64,000 nucleotides of DNA from Roseicyclus mahoneyensis (GCF_003148775.1 NZ_QGGW01000008.1:124001-188000); one strand, 5' to 3'. Positions 17,472 to 27,300 are shown, counted from the stretch's first letter. Numbers and translations are program-made. Notes: generated by a model from the sequence alone, not told the origin.

Positions 17472-19100
17472 ATGGCCAAAGAGAAAAAGCAACCCCGCCC
17501 CAAGGCCGAGACGCCCAAAGGCTTCCGCGACTATTTCGGCGCGGAAGTGACCGAGCGTCAGCAGATGCTGGAAAAGATCGCCGAGGTTTACCGCCTGCAC
17601 GGCTTCGACCCGCTGGAAACCTCCGCCGTGGAAACCGTCGAGGCGCTGGGCAAGTTCCTGCCCGACGTCGACCGCCCGAACGAAGGTGTCTTCGCTTTCG
17701 AGGAAGACGACACCTGGCTCGCGCTCCGCTACGACCTGACCGCCCCCCTGGCCCGCGTCGCCGCACAATACCGCAACGACCTGCCTTTTCCCTACCGCCG
17801 CTACGCGATGGGACCGGTCTGGCGCAATGAAAAGCCGGGACCGGGGCGGTTCCGGCAATTCTATCAATGCGATGCGGATACAGTGGGGGCACCTTCGGTC
17901 GCGGCCGATGCCGAGATATGCGGGATGCTGGCCGACACGCTCGAGGCCGTGGGCATCCCGCGCGGCGACTACATCGTGCGGGTGAACAACCGAAAGGTGC
18001 TGAACGGGGTTATGGAGGTCGCGGAAATTCTCGATCCGACCAATCCAGATAAGTTCGCATATGAAAGAGGCGTTGTTTTGCGCGCCATCGACAAACTGGA
18101 TCGGCTCGGGGTGGACGGAGTTCGGGCGCTCTTGGGTGAGGGTCGCAAGGACGAGAGCGGCGACTTCACCAAAGGCGCGGGGCTGAACGCCGAACAGATG
18201 CTTCCGCTGATCGAGTTCGTCAATGCTCACACCGCCATCCAATCTGATCTTGCCTCGTATCAACAAGAAATAGACGCGCCCGGCGGGGAGCGTGTTCTTC
18301 AAGGAATGGTTGCCTTTCAGAAGCGGGAAAATGAGTTGCTGGGGCTTCCAAAAATGGAAGCCTTCAACCGCGTGAAGAACCAATTTGCGGCGGACTATCT
18401 GCGTTCGATTGTTAAATCCTCCATGTGCGGTGTGGAGGGGGTGTCGGAGCTAGAGACAATATCAAATCTTCTCGCCGCTCAAGGATATGGCGGGGACCGC
18501 ATCGTCATCGACCCCTCCGTCGTCCGGGGCTTGGGCTACTACACCGGCCCGGTCTTCGAGGCCGAGCTGACCTTCGAAATCCTCGACGAAAAGGGCCGTC
18601 CGCGCCAATTCGGCTCTGTCGCCGGGGGCGGGCGCTATGATGACCTTGTGAAACGCTTCACGGGGCAGGAGGTTCCGGCCACCGGCGTCTCCATCGGCGT
18701 CGACCGGCTGCTCGCGGCACTGCGCGCCAAGGGGCGGCTGACCGGCGAGACGCAAGGTCCCGTGATCGTCACCGTGATGGACCGCGACCGGATGGCTGAT
18801 TATCAGGCCATGGCCGCCACGCTCAGACAGGCGGGCATCCGGGCCGAGGTCTATCTGGGCAACCCCAAGAATTTCGGCAACCAGCTCAAATACGCCGACA
18901 AGCGCGCCAGCCCGGTTGCCGTCATTCAAGGCGAGGACGAGGCCCTGCGCGGTGTGGTGCAGCTCAAGGACCTGATCCTTGGTGCCAAGCTCGCGCAGGA
19001 GGCGACGCTGGAGGAATGGAAATCCCAGCCCGCGCAGGTCGAGGTGCCGCTGGCCTATCTTGTAGAAGAAACCCGCAAGCTGCTGGATCGACACAGGTGA
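17472..19100 (+). CDS. hisS: Histidyl-tRNA synthetase
   Basis: Class II synthetase of 542 residues charging tRNA-His. After the basic start ([23 protein letters not shown]) come motif 2 ([19 protein letters not shown]), the HisRS-specific [15 protein letters not shown], the motif 3 region ([11 protein letters not shown]...[13 protein letters not shown]) and a C-terminal anticodon-binding domain. The sequence is of the divergent alphaproteobacterial type. It is longer than the roughly 500 residues I expect; the extra length falls in a middle stretch (about 18030-18490) that uses AT-richer codons than the rest of the gene. The GTG start of hisZ overlaps its stop (GTGA). Confidence 0.95.
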   Translation: MAKEKKQPRPKAETPKGFRDYFGAEVTERQQMLEKIAEVYRLHGFDPLETSAVETVEALGKFLPDVDRPNEGVFAFEEDDTWLALRYDLTAPLARVAAQYRNDLPFPYRRYAMGPVWRNEKPGPGRFRQFYQCDADTVGAPSVAADAEICGMLADTLEAVGIPRGDYIVRVNNRKVLNGVMEVAEILDPTNPDKFAYERGVVLRAIDKLDRLGVDGVRALLGEGRKDESGDFTKGAGLNAEQMLPLIEFVNAHTAIQSDLASYQQEIDAPGGERVLQGMVAFQKRENELLGLPKMEAFNRVKNQFAADYLRSIVKSSMCGVEGVSELETISNLLAAQGYGGDRIVIDPSVVRGLGYYTGPVFEAELTFEILDEKGRPRQFGSVAGGGRYDDLVKRFTGQEVPATGVSIGVDRLLAALRAKGRLTGETQGPVIVTVMDRDRMADYQAMAATLRQAGIRAEVYLGNPKNFGNQLKYADKRASPVAVIQGEDEALRGVVQLKDLILGAKLAQEATLEEWKSQPAQVEVPLAYLVEETRKLLDRHR

Positions 19101-20206
19101 GCGACAAGGCAACCCTCCGGGCCGAGGCGGCGACGCTTTTGGCGCGCTTCGAGGCTGCGGGCGCGCAGGCGGTGGAAACCGATCTGCTGCAACCGGCCGA
19201 GACGCTTCTGGACCTTTACGGCGAGGATATCCGCGCGCGCGCCTATGTCACCCATGACCCCGACCGGGGCGAGATGATGCTGCGCCCCGATTTCACCGTG
19301 CCGGTGGTTCAGATGCATATGGCGAACGGGGCCGACCCCGCGCGCTACGCCTACATGGGCGAGGTCTTCCGCACGCAGGCCGCGGGCTCGGGCCGCCCCT
19401 CCGAATATCTGCAGGTCGGCTTCGAGGTATTTGACCGCGCCAACCCGACTCGCGCCGATGCCGAGGTTTTTGCGCTGTTCTCCGACGTTCTTTCTCCCTA
19501 TCGCTTGCGCGCGGTCACGGGCGACATCGGTCTTTTGCTGGCTGCCATCGACACGCTGACAACGACCACGCCGCGCAAGGCGGCACTCCGCCGACATATC
19601 TGGCGGCCGCGCCGGTTCCGCGCGCTGATCGACCGCTACACGGGCCGCGCGCCCGTGCCGCTTGCCCGCGCGGCATTGATCGCGGCGGCCGAAGGGCAGG
19701 GGGCCAGCGCGCTGGTCGCCGCCGCGGGCCCCGAGATCGGGCTGCGCAGCACAGCCGAGGTCGAGGCCCGCATCGCCACGTTGATGGAGGATGCCAAGGC
19801 CCCACCCATCCCTCCGGCGGAGGCCGAGGTTCTGGGCGTGATCTTGTCGCTCAAGGCGATGTTGCCCGATGCCTGCGAACAGCTGCGCGATGTCTGCGTC
19901 GATCTGCCGGGTCTCGTGCCTGCGGTCGACCGCTTTGCCGCCCGCATGGAGGCACTGGACGCAGCGGGCGTCGATGTCGCGCATCTGCCGTTCGAGGCAA
20001 GCTATGGCCGCACGACGATGGAATATTACGATGGGTTCGTCTTTGGCTTTCTTGCGCCGGGCCGCCCCGACCTGCCGCCAGCCGCGACCGGCGGGCGGTA
20101 TGATGCGCTGACCCGCATCCTGGGCGCCGGGCGCGAGATCCCGGCAGTGGGCGGGGTGATCCGTCCCGGCCTTCTCGCTCAGATGGCCGAAGGTGGCGCG
20201 GCATGA
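19097..20206 (+). CDS. hisZ: ATP phosphoribosyltransferase regulatory subunit
   Basis: A 369-residue HisRS-like paralogue that lacks tRNA-charging function and forms the hetero-octamer with short HisG, catalysing and regulating the first step of histidine synthesis. Class II synthetase-like segments are present: '[14 protein letters not shown]' (motif 2 start), '[21 protein letters not shown]' and the 'YYDGFVFGF...GGRYDAL' equivalent of the HisRS-specific motif. The GTG start overlaps the hisS stop and its own stop overlaps the hisG ATG, so the three are translationally coupled. Confidence 0.93.
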   Translation: MSDKATLRAEAATLLARFEAAGAQAVETDLLQPAETLLDLYGEDIRARAYVTHDPDRGEMMLRPDFTVPVVQMHMANGADPARYAYMGEVFRTQAAGSGRPSEYLQVGFEVFDRANPTRADAEVFALFSDVLSPYRLRAVTGDIGLLLAAIDTLTTTTPRKAALRRHIWRPRRFRALIDRYTGRAPVPLARAALIAAAEGQGASALVAAAGPEIGLRSTAEVEARIATLMEDAKAPPIPPAEAEVLGVILSLKAMLPDACEQLRDVCVDLPGLVPAVDRFAARMEALDAAGVDVAHLPFEASYGRTTMEYYDGFVFGFLAPGRPDLPPAATGGRYDALTRILGAGREIPAVGGVIRPGLLAQMAEGGAA

Positions 20207-20895
20207 CGATCCGGCTGGGCATACCCTCCAAGGGGCGGCTGATGGACAAGACCTTCGGTTGGTTCGCCGACCGTGGCCTGGAGATGCGGCGCACCGGGTC
20301 GGAACGGGAATACGCGGCCGAGGTCGACGGCGCCGAGGTCGAACTGATGCTTCTGTCGGCGGGGGAGATCCCTCGCGAACTGGCGGCGGGGCGCATCCAC
20401 CTGGGCGTGACCGGCTCTGATCTTGTTCAAGAACGCATCCCGGCCTGGGATCAGACGGTTGAGATCGTGGCCCCGATGGGTTTCGGCCATGCCGATCTGG
20501 TGATCGCGGTGCCGAAATGCTGGGTCGACGTCACGTCGCTTGATGACCTTGATGCAGTTGCCGCCGCCTTCCGCGCACGGCATGGGTTCCGGCTCAGGAT
20601 CGCCACGAAATACCATCGGCTGGTGCGCGATTTCCTGCGCGGGGCAGGCGTGGCTGATTATCAGCTGGTCGACAGTCAAGGCGCGACCGAAGGCACGGTC
20701 GCGCATGGCAATGCCGAGGCGATTGCCGACATCACCTCGACCGGCGAGACCTTGCGCGCAAATCATCTGAAAGTGCTGGACGACGGTCTGATCCACCGCT
20801 CGGAAGCGACGCTGTTCCGCGCCCGCGGTGCGGTTTGGGGCACAGCGGAACGCGCGGCGCTGGCCGATCTGGTGGCGCGGATAGGGGCGGTCTGA
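20203..20895 (+). CDS. hisG: ATP phosphoribosyltransferase catalytic subunit, short form
   Basis: A 230-residue enzyme joining ATP and PRPP to give phosphoribosyl-ATP, the committed step of histidine biosynthesis. The start 'IRLGIPSKGRLMD' is the family signature and 'ADITSTGETLRANHLK' forms the PRPP-binding loop (E-x-D-x-x-S-T-G-x-T-like). It lacks the C-terminal ACT-like regulatory domain of long HisG, which explains the need for HisZ upstream. Last gene of hisS-hisZ-hisG; the next gene is convergent, nine bases away. Confidence 0.95.
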   Translation: MTIRLGIPSKGRLMDKTFGWFADRGLEMRRTGSEREYAAEVDGAEVELMLLSAGEIPRELAAGRIHLGVTGSDLVQERIPAWDQTVEIVAPMGFGHADLVIAVPKCWVDVTSLDDLDAVAAAFRARHGFRLRIATKYHRLVRDFLRGAGVADYQLVDSQGATEGTVAHGNAEAIADITSTGETLRANHLKVLDDGLIHRSEATLFRARGAVWGTAERAALADLVARIGAV

Positions 20896-20904
20896 CGCGA
20901 CGCC

Positions 20905-22137
20905 TCAGGGCCCGCGTTCGGCGACGATCCGGCAGGGCGGCTGGTCGATGAAGGCGCTGCGCAGGTCGAAGGCGCTGCTGGCACGGCGGCTGTGATAGGC
21001 GCACCAATCCGCGGCGTGCTGGCGGGCCTCCTCGATCGTGGCGAAGCCGCGCGAGGAACCATAGGCCCCAAGCGGCCCGATGGCGAACGCGCCCGCACCC
21101 TCCATCCCCTGCCACGTGCGGAAATCCGCGAGCAGGTCGGGTGTGACCGCCAGACTGCCCGCGCGCGGGCGGCTGGGCGGGACGCGCCGCAACCATATGG
21201 CGCAGGGCGGATCCCCAAAGCGGCGGGCCGCTTCGCACAGGGCGAGCGCCATTGCCTCGGCACCCTCGGGCCAGCCACCGCTCTGGACCAGACCTTCGGC
21301 GCCCTCGCCGTTGGTGGCCACCGTCCCGTTCAACCCGTCGGGCCACCACCGGGCGTCAGGGCCGTCCCAGTAGGTGCCATCGGTGCGCATCACGCGCAGG
21401 GCCTCGTCTGGCACCGCCGTCAGCGTGGCGAGATCGACGACAAAAGAGGCGGGGTAAAGCGGCGTCTCGGGCCGCAGATCTGTGATCTCCGCGTCGGTCA
21501 GGCTCATGATGCGGCAGGGCGGCGATACAAGCCCCGGCGGCGTACGCTCCGCGCTTCGGCGCGCCTCGCATTCCGACAAAGCGCGATCGGTTGCCACGCC
21601 GACGATACCCCTGCGCCCCTCGTCATGGCCGGTGCCCCAGGCGCCGGCCCCCCCGATGGCGAGGATATGGGCCCGCCCCGAATAGGGCCCCTGCCTCCCG
21701 ATGCGCCGCGTCATCTCCGGCTGCAGGAGAATGGTGCGCAGGCGGGGGCCGTCGGGCGCGTGAAGCGGGCGGCGTTCGGCCAGAACGCTGCAGCCCTCGC
21801 CACAGGCGGCGAGCGCGTAATCGCGGGCAAGCTCGATGGTATGGGCGGCTGTCCAGACGCCGCTCCGGCCCTCGGGCCCTTCGGCATAGGCGGCGTGCCA
21901 GGCGGCATCAGAAACCGCCGCCTCGGCCCGCGCGCCCGTCTCGGGGGCGATGTCGGGCGCAAGGATCGTCACGGCCTCGGGGCCGGGATGGGCGAGGGTC
22001 TGGCGCGGCATCTGTGTGGCTTGCCCCTGCGCGGCGGACACGTCCGACAGGACGAGCGCCAGAAGCGCTAGGCCCATTGCGGCCGGACCTATCCGAACCG
22101 AAGGCGACGTGGTGAAGATCCGTTTCATGCCCCGCAT
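20905..22137 (-). CDS. Secreted protein with repeated cysteine motifs, unknown function
   Basis: Unrecognised 410-residue product (407 if the second ATG at 22128 is used). Residues 15-38 form a signal peptide ending SAAQGQA. The mature chain contains four similar modules in which an 'A..xC' helix end is followed 8-25 residues later by (P)PC-x-I/V: ACGEGCSVL; ECEARR...SPPCRIMS; LCEAARRFGDPPCAIW; and WCAYHS...DQPPCRIVAE at the very C-terminus. Each pair of cysteines probably forms a disulfide in the periplasm or outside the cell. It is convergent with hisG, with only nine bases between stop codons. No function is assigned. Confidence 0.75.
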   Translation of the reverse strand: MRGMKRIFTTSPSVRIGPAAMGLALLALVLSDVSAAQGQATQMPRQTLAHPGPEAVTILAPDIAPETGARAEAAVSDAAWHAAYAEGPEGRSGVWTAAHTIELARDYALAACGEGCSVLAERRPLHAPDGPRLRTILLQPEMTRRIGRQGPYSGRAHILAIGGAGAWGTGHDEGRRGIVGVATDRALSECEARRSAERTPPGLVSPPCRIMSLTDAEITDLRPETPLYPASFVVDLATLTAVPDEALRVMRTDGTYWDGPDARWWPDGLNGTVATNGEGAEGLVQSGGWPEGAEAMALALCEAARRFGDPPCAIWLRRVPPSRPRAGSLAVTPDLLADFRTWQGMEGAGAFAIGPLGAYGSSRGFATIEEARQHAADWCAYHSRRASSAFDLRSAFIDQPPCRIVAERGP

Positions 22138-22188
22138 GTGGCTGGGGACGATGGCGGATTTGGGGCGGTTTTCAGACGTGATGTCGGC

Positions 22189-22626
22189 TCAGAGAACCCC
22201 GATTTCCGCCAGCGCGTTCTGCAGCGATTGCGGCAGGGGCTCTTCGCTCTCGCGCCCTTTGGGCAGGTCGCGCGGCGCATCTTCGGGGGTCAGGTAGCGC
22301 CAGCCCTGAAAGGGGCGCTTGGGGGTGGCCGCGACGCGCACCGCCTCGCGGTCGAGCACGATGGCGCAGCGCGCGATGCCGTCAGCACCCGTCACCTCAT
22401 CCAGCCGCAGCACGCGCTGCCGACACAGCACCAACCCCTTGAACACCCAGTAAAGCGAGCCGCCCGCCAACAGTTCGTCCACGCGCTTGGGCCACATGCG
22501 GGTGACACAGCGCGGCAGCCCATCTTGCCCCTTTGCGCGCGGATCGCGCTGCCAGTCGAGAAGGTCCTCGACCGTCTCGGCCCCGACGCAGAGCTTGATC
22601 AGATGGGTTGTCCCGGGTTTTCCCAC
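22189..22626 (-). CDS. DUF1489 family protein
   Basis: A 145-residue cytosolic protein of a conserved alphaproteobacterial family without known function, recognised by 'HLIKLCVGAETVEDLLDWQ' at the N-terminus, RMWPKR and 'GGSLYWVFKGLVLCRQRVLRL' in the middle. The GTG at 22626 is preferred because GGAGAG lies four bases upstream; an ATG at 22659 would add eleven residues with no family counterpart. It is divergent from nrdJ, with 120 bases between. Confidence 0.8.
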   Translation of the reverse strand: MGKPGTTHLIKLCVGAETVEDLLDWQRDPRAKGQDGLPRCVTRMWPKRVDELLAGGSLYWVFKGLVLCRQRVLRLDEVTGADGIARCAIVLDREAVRVAATPKRPFQGWRYLTPEDAPRDLPKGRESEEPLPQSLQNALAEIGVL

Positions 22627-22746
22627 AGCTCTCTCCACAGAATCCTCACACCACAGCATATCGTAGTGCTGTTACAGGGATCTGCAATCTGTTGATCGAC
22701 CGGGCAGGGCGCGCTATCTTGCCCGTCTTCCCTCAGGAGAGTCCCG

Positions 22747-25020
22747 ATGACCCGTTTCGCCGCCCCCATCGCCGAACAGATCTGGGATATGAAGTATCGC
22801 CTCAAGGAGGCGGGCGGCGCGCCGATCGACCAGTCGGTCGAAGATACATGGCGCCGCATCGCCCGCGCACTGGCCGAGGTCGAACAAGACAAGGCCGGTT
22901 GGGAAGACAGGTTCTACGCCGCGCTCGAGGATTTCCAGTATCTGCCGGCGGGCCGTATCGTGGCCGGTGCGGGCACGGGGCGGTCGGTCACGCTGTTCAA
23001 CTGCTTCGTGATGGGCACGATCCCCGACAGCATGGGCGGCATCTTCGACAATCTGCGCGAGGCTGCGCTGACCATGCAGCAGGGCGGGGGGATCGGCTAT
23101 GATTTCTCCACCATCCGGCCCAAGGGGGCTGAGGTGCATGGCGTGGCTGCCGACGCCTCGGGGCCACTCAGCTTCATGGATGTCTGGGATGCGATGTGCC
23201 GCACGATCATGTCGGCGGGCTCGCGCCGTGGCGCGATGATGGCCACGCTGCGCTGCGACCACCCCGATATCGAGGCCTTCATCGCGGCCAAATCAGACCC
23301 CGCGCGGCTGCGCATGTTCAATGTCTCGGTGCTCGTCACCGATGCCTTCATGGCGGCGGTGGAGGCGGACGGGCCATGGGATCTGATCTTTGGCGGTCGC
23401 GTCTATCACACGCTGCAGGCACGCGATCTGTGGAACAAGATCATGCGTGCGACCTATGATTACGCCGAACCCGGCGTGATCTTCATCGACCGCATCAATG
23501 CCGAGAACAACCTCAACTACGTCGAGACGATCGCGGCGACCAATCCCTGCGGCGAGCAGCCCCTGCCGCCCTATGGTGCCTGTCTGCTTGGCTCGATCAA
23601 CCTGTCGCGGCTGGTCGAGGACCCGTTTACCGAGGCCGCGCGTATCGATCCTGCGCGGCTGGCCGACCTTGTGGCGACATCTGTCCGGATGATGGACAAT
23701 GTGGTCGATGCCTCACGCTTTCCGCTCGAGGCGCAGGCGCAAGAGGCGCGCGCCAAGCGCCGGATCGGGCTGGGCGTGACGGGTCTTGCCGATGCGCTGG
23801 CGATGATGGGCTTGCGCTATGGCAGCGACGCCGCCGTGGCGCAGACAGGCGCATGGATGGAAGCCATCGCCAATGCGAGCTATCGTGCCTCGGCGCTGCT
23901 GGCTGCCGAAAAGGGCGCCTTTCCGCTTTTTGATGCGGTGGCCTATGCCAAGGCGCCGATGATCTTGCGGCTTGACCCTGAGGTGCAGGCGCTGATTGCC
24001 GAACACGGGCTGCGCAATGCGCTGCTGACCTCCATCGCGCCCACTGGCACGATCTCGCTGTTTGCGGGCAATGTCAGCTCTGGGATCGAGCCGATCTTCG
24101 CCAATTCCTACACCCGCAAGGTGTTGCAGCCCGACGGCACCCGCACCGAGGAAGAGGTGGTGGATTACGCCGTCGCGCTGTGGCGCGACCATATGGGCGA
24201 CGCCCCCCTTTCGGATCATTTCGTGACCGCCCAGACGCTCGCGCCGATGGATCACGTGCGGATGCAGGCCGCCGCCCAGCCCTGGATCGACTCGTCGATT
24301 TCCAAGACGATCAACGTGCCCGCCGACATCTCGTTCGAGGATTTCAAGGATGTCTATGCCGAGGCCTACCGGACCGGCTGCAAGGGCTGCACGACCTACC
24401 GCCCCAATGACGTTACGGGCTCGGTGCTGACCGTCTCCGAGGCGCAGGACAAGCCCGACGGCCGCGAGGCCGCCGAGGCCGCGGGTGGCGAGATCATCTA
24501 CATGTCCGAGCCGCTGGATCGCCCCGCAGCGCTCGAAGGGCACACCTACAAGGTCAAATGGCCCGACAGCGAACACGCGCTCTACATCACCATCAACGAT
24601 ATCATTCTGGCCGGACACAGGCGGCCCTTCGAGGTCTTCATCAACTCCAAGAACATGGAACATTTCGCATGGACCGTGGCGCTGACCCGCATGATCTCGG
24701 CGGTGTTCCGGCGCGGCGGCGATGTGTCTTTCGTGGTCGAGGAGCTTAAGGCCGTCTTCGACCCGCGCGGGGGCGCGTGGATGAACGGCAAATACGTCCC
24801 CTCGATCCTGGCGGCGATCGGCGGCGTGATCGAACGCCACATGGTGTCGATCGGCTTCATCGCTGGCGAGGGGATGGGCCTGAAATCCGACCCGCAGGCG
24901 CAGGTCGTGAACCTTGGCCACAAACCGGGCCCTGCCTGCCCGTCCTGCGGTCAATACGACATGCGCATGGCCGAGGGGTGCCTGACCTGCAACAGCTGCG
25001 GCTATTCGAAATGTGGCTGA
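22747..25020 (+). CDS. nrdJ: Adenosylcobalamin-dependent ribonucleoside-diphosphate reductase (class II)
   Basis: A 757-residue enzyme making deoxyribonucleotides with adenosylcobalamin as radical source, so it needs no oxygen. Visible residues: LFNCFVMG with the active-site Cys, NPCGEQPLPPYGACLLGSIN with the radical Cys and Glu, and GLGVTGLADAL. The C-terminus carries four Cys in two CxxC units (CPSCGQY and CNSCGYSKC), a zinc-finger or reductant tail typical of NrdJ. The second half includes a DUF-like region after CKGCTTYRPN. GGAGAG lies 8 bases before the ATG. I see no B12 riboswitch or clear NrdR box in the short leader. Confidence 0.96.
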   Translation: MTRFAAPIAEQIWDMKYRLKEAGGAPIDQSVEDTWRRIARALAEVEQDKAGWEDRFYAALEDFQYLPAGRIVAGAGTGRSVTLFNCFVMGTIPDSMGGIFDNLREAALTMQQGGGIGYDFSTIRPKGAEVHGVAADASGPLSFMDVWDAMCRTIMSAGSRRGAMMATLRCDHPDIEAFIAAKSDPARLRMFNVSVLVTDAFMAAVEADGPWDLIFGGRVYHTLQARDLWNKIMRATYDYAEPGVIFIDRINAENNLNYVETIAATNPCGEQPLPPYGACLLGSINLSRLVEDPFTEAARIDPARLADLVATSVRMMDNVVDASRFPLEAQAQEARAKRRIGLGVTGLADALAMMGLRYGSDAAVAQTGAWMEAIANASYRASALLAAEKGAFPLFDAVAYAKAPMILRLDPEVQALIAEHGLRNALLTSIAPTGTISLFAGNVSSGIEPIFANSYTRKVLQPDGTRTEEEVVDYAVALWRDHMGDAPLSDHFVTAQTLAPMDHVRMQAAAQPWIDSSISKTINVPADISFEDFKDVYAEAYRTGCKGCTTYRPNDVTGSVLTVSEAQDKPDGREAAEAAGGEIIYMSEPLDRPAALEGHTYKVKWPDSEHALYITINDIILAGHRRPFEVFINSKNMEHFAWTVALTRMISAVFRRGGDVSFVVEELKAVFDPRGGAWMNGKYVPSILAAIGGVIERHMVSIGFIAGEGMGLKSDPQAQVVNLGHKPGPACPSCGQYDMRMAEGCLTCNSCGYSKCG

Positions 25021-25119
25021 CGGCTGTTGCGCTCCTGCAATAGTCAGGGCGCGCAGTCGGTGTTAGGGTCACTCCGAACCAGCAGGCGGGTCAACCGCCG
25101 CGTCGCGTGAGGCAGTGAC

Positions 25120-26043
25120 ATGACGAAGACCCGCGCCCTTCTTGGGGCCTTTTTCCTTTACGCTCTCGTCCTTGCGCCAGCAGCACAGGCGCAAGAGCCC
25201 CGTGAGGCGCTGGGCCTCGTGCGTCTGTTCAGCAATGACGCGCTTGCAGACCGCCGCGACCGTTGGCGGTCGGGCGCTTTCTCGGTCAGTGCCTTTCGCG
25301 GGCCGGCTTGGACCGGCAGCCTGCCGACGCAGGCCTTCAGTGTCATGGAATACCGCTTTCGCGGAGAAGTGATCGCGCCGGACAACCTGAGCACTCCGGC
25401 GCCGGGCGACAGGCTTTACGCGGGCACGTGGTGGCTGGGCGCACATACCCATTATGATCTGCAAGGCTTCGAGGTCACGGCGGGCGCGGATATCGCGATC
25501 ACCGGCGAACAATCCGGCATCCGCTCGCTGCAATCGAGCATCCATGACCTGTTTTCGATGCCGCGCGTGGGTCTCGAGAACTATCAGGTCGACAATGGCA
25601 TCTATCTGCACGGCACGCTCGAGATGGGGCGCAGCCTGCGTTGGGATAGTGGCGAATTCCGCCCTTTCGTGGAACTGCAGGGCGGGGTGGAAAATCTTGC
25701 CCGCGCCGGGTTCGATGTGACCTTTGGCAGCATGGGTCAGGGCGGCCTGCGGGCGCGCGACCCGATCACCGGCCAGCGCATCGCCGCGATCACCGATATC
25801 GCCACCGAGGGGGGCTGGTCGCTGCTGCTGGGCGCCGACACCGCTTGGGTCGACAGCTCCGTTTTTTTGCCCGAAAATCGCGGTTTTCAGGCCGAGGACA
25901 TCCGCCATCGCGCGCGCCTTGGTGTGAATTACGGCCTTGGGGACAGCAATTTCTTTTACGGCGTCACCTGGATGTCTGAGGAATTTGTCGGTCAGCCCGA
26001 GCCGCAGATCGTCGGATCGCTCAGTGTCGACATCCGTTTCTGA
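25120..26043 (+). CDS. LpxR-like outer-membrane lipid A deacylase family protein
   Basis: A 307-residue product with a signal peptide (residues 1-24, ending AQAQ). The mature N-terminus 'FSNDALADRRDRWRSGAFSVS' matches the ND....DR..S.G start of the LpxR family, whose Asn and Asp bind calcium and act in removal of 3'-acyloxyacyl chains from lipid A. The rest alternates polar and aromatic residues like outer-membrane strands and the chain ends in Phe (VGSLSVDIRF), the usual beta-barrel terminus. Enzymatic activity is inferred from family only. It stands alone between nrdJ and the Hint gene. Confidence 0.8.
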   Translation: MTKTRALLGAFFLYALVLAPAAQAQEPREALGLVRLFSNDALADRRDRWRSGAFSVSAFRGPAWTGSLPTQAFSVMEYRFRGEVIAPDNLSTPAPGDRLYAGTWWLGAHTHYDLQGFEVTAGADIAITGEQSGIRSLQSSIHDLFSMPRVGLENYQVDNGIYLHGTLEMGRSLRWDSGEFRPFVELQGGVENLARAGFDVTFGSMGQGGLRARDPITGQRIAAITDIATEGGWSLLLGADTAWVDSSVFLPENRGFQAEDIRHRARLGVNYGLGDSNFFYGVTWMSEEFVGQPEPQIVGSLSVDIRF

Positions 26044-26047
26044 CATT

Positions 26048-26078
26048 TTGTAGCTGTCGCCTCACCGCACGCTATACA
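26048..26078 (+). promoter_or_regulatory. Possible promoter of the Hint-domain gene
   Basis: TTGTAG (26048-26053) and TATACA (26073-26078) resemble -35 and -10 hexamers, but their spacing of 19 bases is longer than ideal. About 80 bases before the preferred start codon. Weak call. Confidence 0.25.
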
Positions 26079-26160
26079 CAGCGAATCGCCTCTGATATGG
26101 TGTTTGGACGGCACGACCGATCAACGGTTGGCATGTTATAACCTGATGAGGCGGGGCAAT

Positions 26161-27240
26161 ATGGGCACGGGCTTTCGGGGCGCGTTCGTGATCTCATGGA
26201 CGCAAACCTGGGTAGAGGGTTTTCCGGCAGAACCACAACAAGAGATGGTGGAAGGGATGGCGTGGAGCTGGCACGGCTATGCGCTGCCTCTCGAGGGTGA
26301 TGGTGCCGCCCTCATCCTGACCGCCAGCCGGGACCATGCTGAGCTTCGTTCCCGTGCGGCGCGGGTGGTGCGCAAGCTGTTGCAGCGCCCCGCGCCCGGC
26401 CCCGCCGAATTTGCCGCCGACGAGGCTGATCCGGTGTTCCGCGGAGCCTTCGTCGTGTCGGATGGCACGCGCTTTTTCACCATCGTTCCCGTCGTCATCG
26501 AGGATGGATCGGTTCCGATCCTGATGTTTGTGGGCGACATGCCCCCGCCCAACCGGGATCTGACCATCGTCCAGTGTTCCGAGCGGATGCTGCGCCCGAC
26601 GCCGTCCGAACGCCCCTCGGTGATCTGTTTCACGCCCGGCACGCGGCTCAGGACCGAAACGGGCGATATTCCGATCGAGGATCTTGGGCCTGGCGACCGT
26701 CTTCTGACCCGTGACAGCGGTCCGCAAGCGGTGCTGTGGGCCGGCAACCGCCGCATGTCCGGCGCGCGGCTTTTCGCGATGCCCGACCAACGCCCCATCC
26801 GGCTCCGGCGCGGCGCGCTGGGCCTTGACCGGCCCGAAGACGATCTGGTGGTCAGTCCCGAACATCGCGTGCTGGTCACCGGTCAGGCCGCGCGCGACCT
26901 GTGGGGCGAGCCGGAGGTTCTGGTCCGTGCCGCAGACCTTGTGGGCGACCGCTGGATCACGGTCGACCATTCCCTGCGGGAGACGTGGTACATTCACCTG
27001 ATGCTGGAGCGCCACGAGGTGATCTGGGCCAATGGGCTGGAGGTGGAAAGCTTTCACCCCGGTTTCATGGGGCTCGACACCCTGTCCTGTGGCCAGCGCG
27101 ATCTGCTGTGCGACCTGCGCCCGGAACTGGCGACAAACCCCGACCTCTATGGCCCGCCCGCGCGGCGCATGGTCAACCGCGCCGAGGCCGCGATCTTGCT
27201 GGGCGGGGTGCCCACGAAATCGGTCGCCGCACGGCATTGA
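26161..27240 (+). CDS. Hint-domain (hedgehog/intein-type) protein
   Basis: A 359-residue protein whose C-terminal half is a Hint module: 'CFTPGTRLRTETGDIPIEDLGPGDRLLTRD' opens with the splicing-type Cys and block A, and LVVSPEHRVLVTG supplies the block-B-like region with SPEHR. Instead of an intein C-terminus with His-Asn it continues with 'EVIWANGLEVESFHPGFMGL', the usual ending of free-standing alphaproteobacterial Hint proteins. The N-terminal half (GTGFRGAFVISWTQTWVEG) has no recognised domain. GAGGCGGGG precedes the chosen ATG at 26161. Such proteins are common in Rhodobacterales, some carrying extracellular repeats, but their function is unclear. Confidence 0.8.
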   Translation: MGTGFRGAFVISWTQTWVEGFPAEPQQEMVEGMAWSWHGYALPLEGDGAALILTASRDHAELRSRAARVVRKLLQRPAPGPAEFAADEADPVFRGAFVVSDGTRFFTIVPVVIEDGSVPILMFVGDMPPPNRDLTIVQCSERMLRPTPSERPSVICFTPGTRLRTETGDIPIEDLGPGDRLLTRDSGPQAVLWAGNRRMSGARLFAMPDQRPIRLRRGALGLDRPEDDLVVSPEHRVLVTGQAARDLWGEPEVLVRAADLVGDRWITVDHSLRETWYIHLMLERHEVIWANGLEVESFHPGFMGLDTLSCGQRDLLCDLRPELATNPDLYGPPARRMVNRAEAAILLGGVPTKSVAARH

Positions 27241-27275
27241 CAGCCCCTGCAGCGCTGCCTAGAAGGCGCGCAGAT

Positions 27276-27300
27276 CCCCGGTCTGCATAGGCCGGGGTTT
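27276..27300 (+). terminator. Terminator after the Hint gene
   Basis: CCCCGG (27276-27281) pairs with CCGGGG (27292-27297) around a ten-base loop, followed by TTTCATATT. It lies 36 bases after the stop and 113 bases before rpsD, so it should separate the two units. Confidence 0.6.

Noticed and set aside
22627-22746. Possible cobalamin riboswitch or NrdR box before nrdJ
   Set aside because: The 120-base gap is too short for a B12 riboswitch, lacks its conserved box, and the AT-richer bit (CCACAGCATATCGTAGTG) is only a poor palindrome.
26620-27240. Intein in the Hint-domain gene
   Set aside because: No C-terminal His-Asn splice junction, no downstream extein and no homing endonuclease; it is a free-standing Hint protein.
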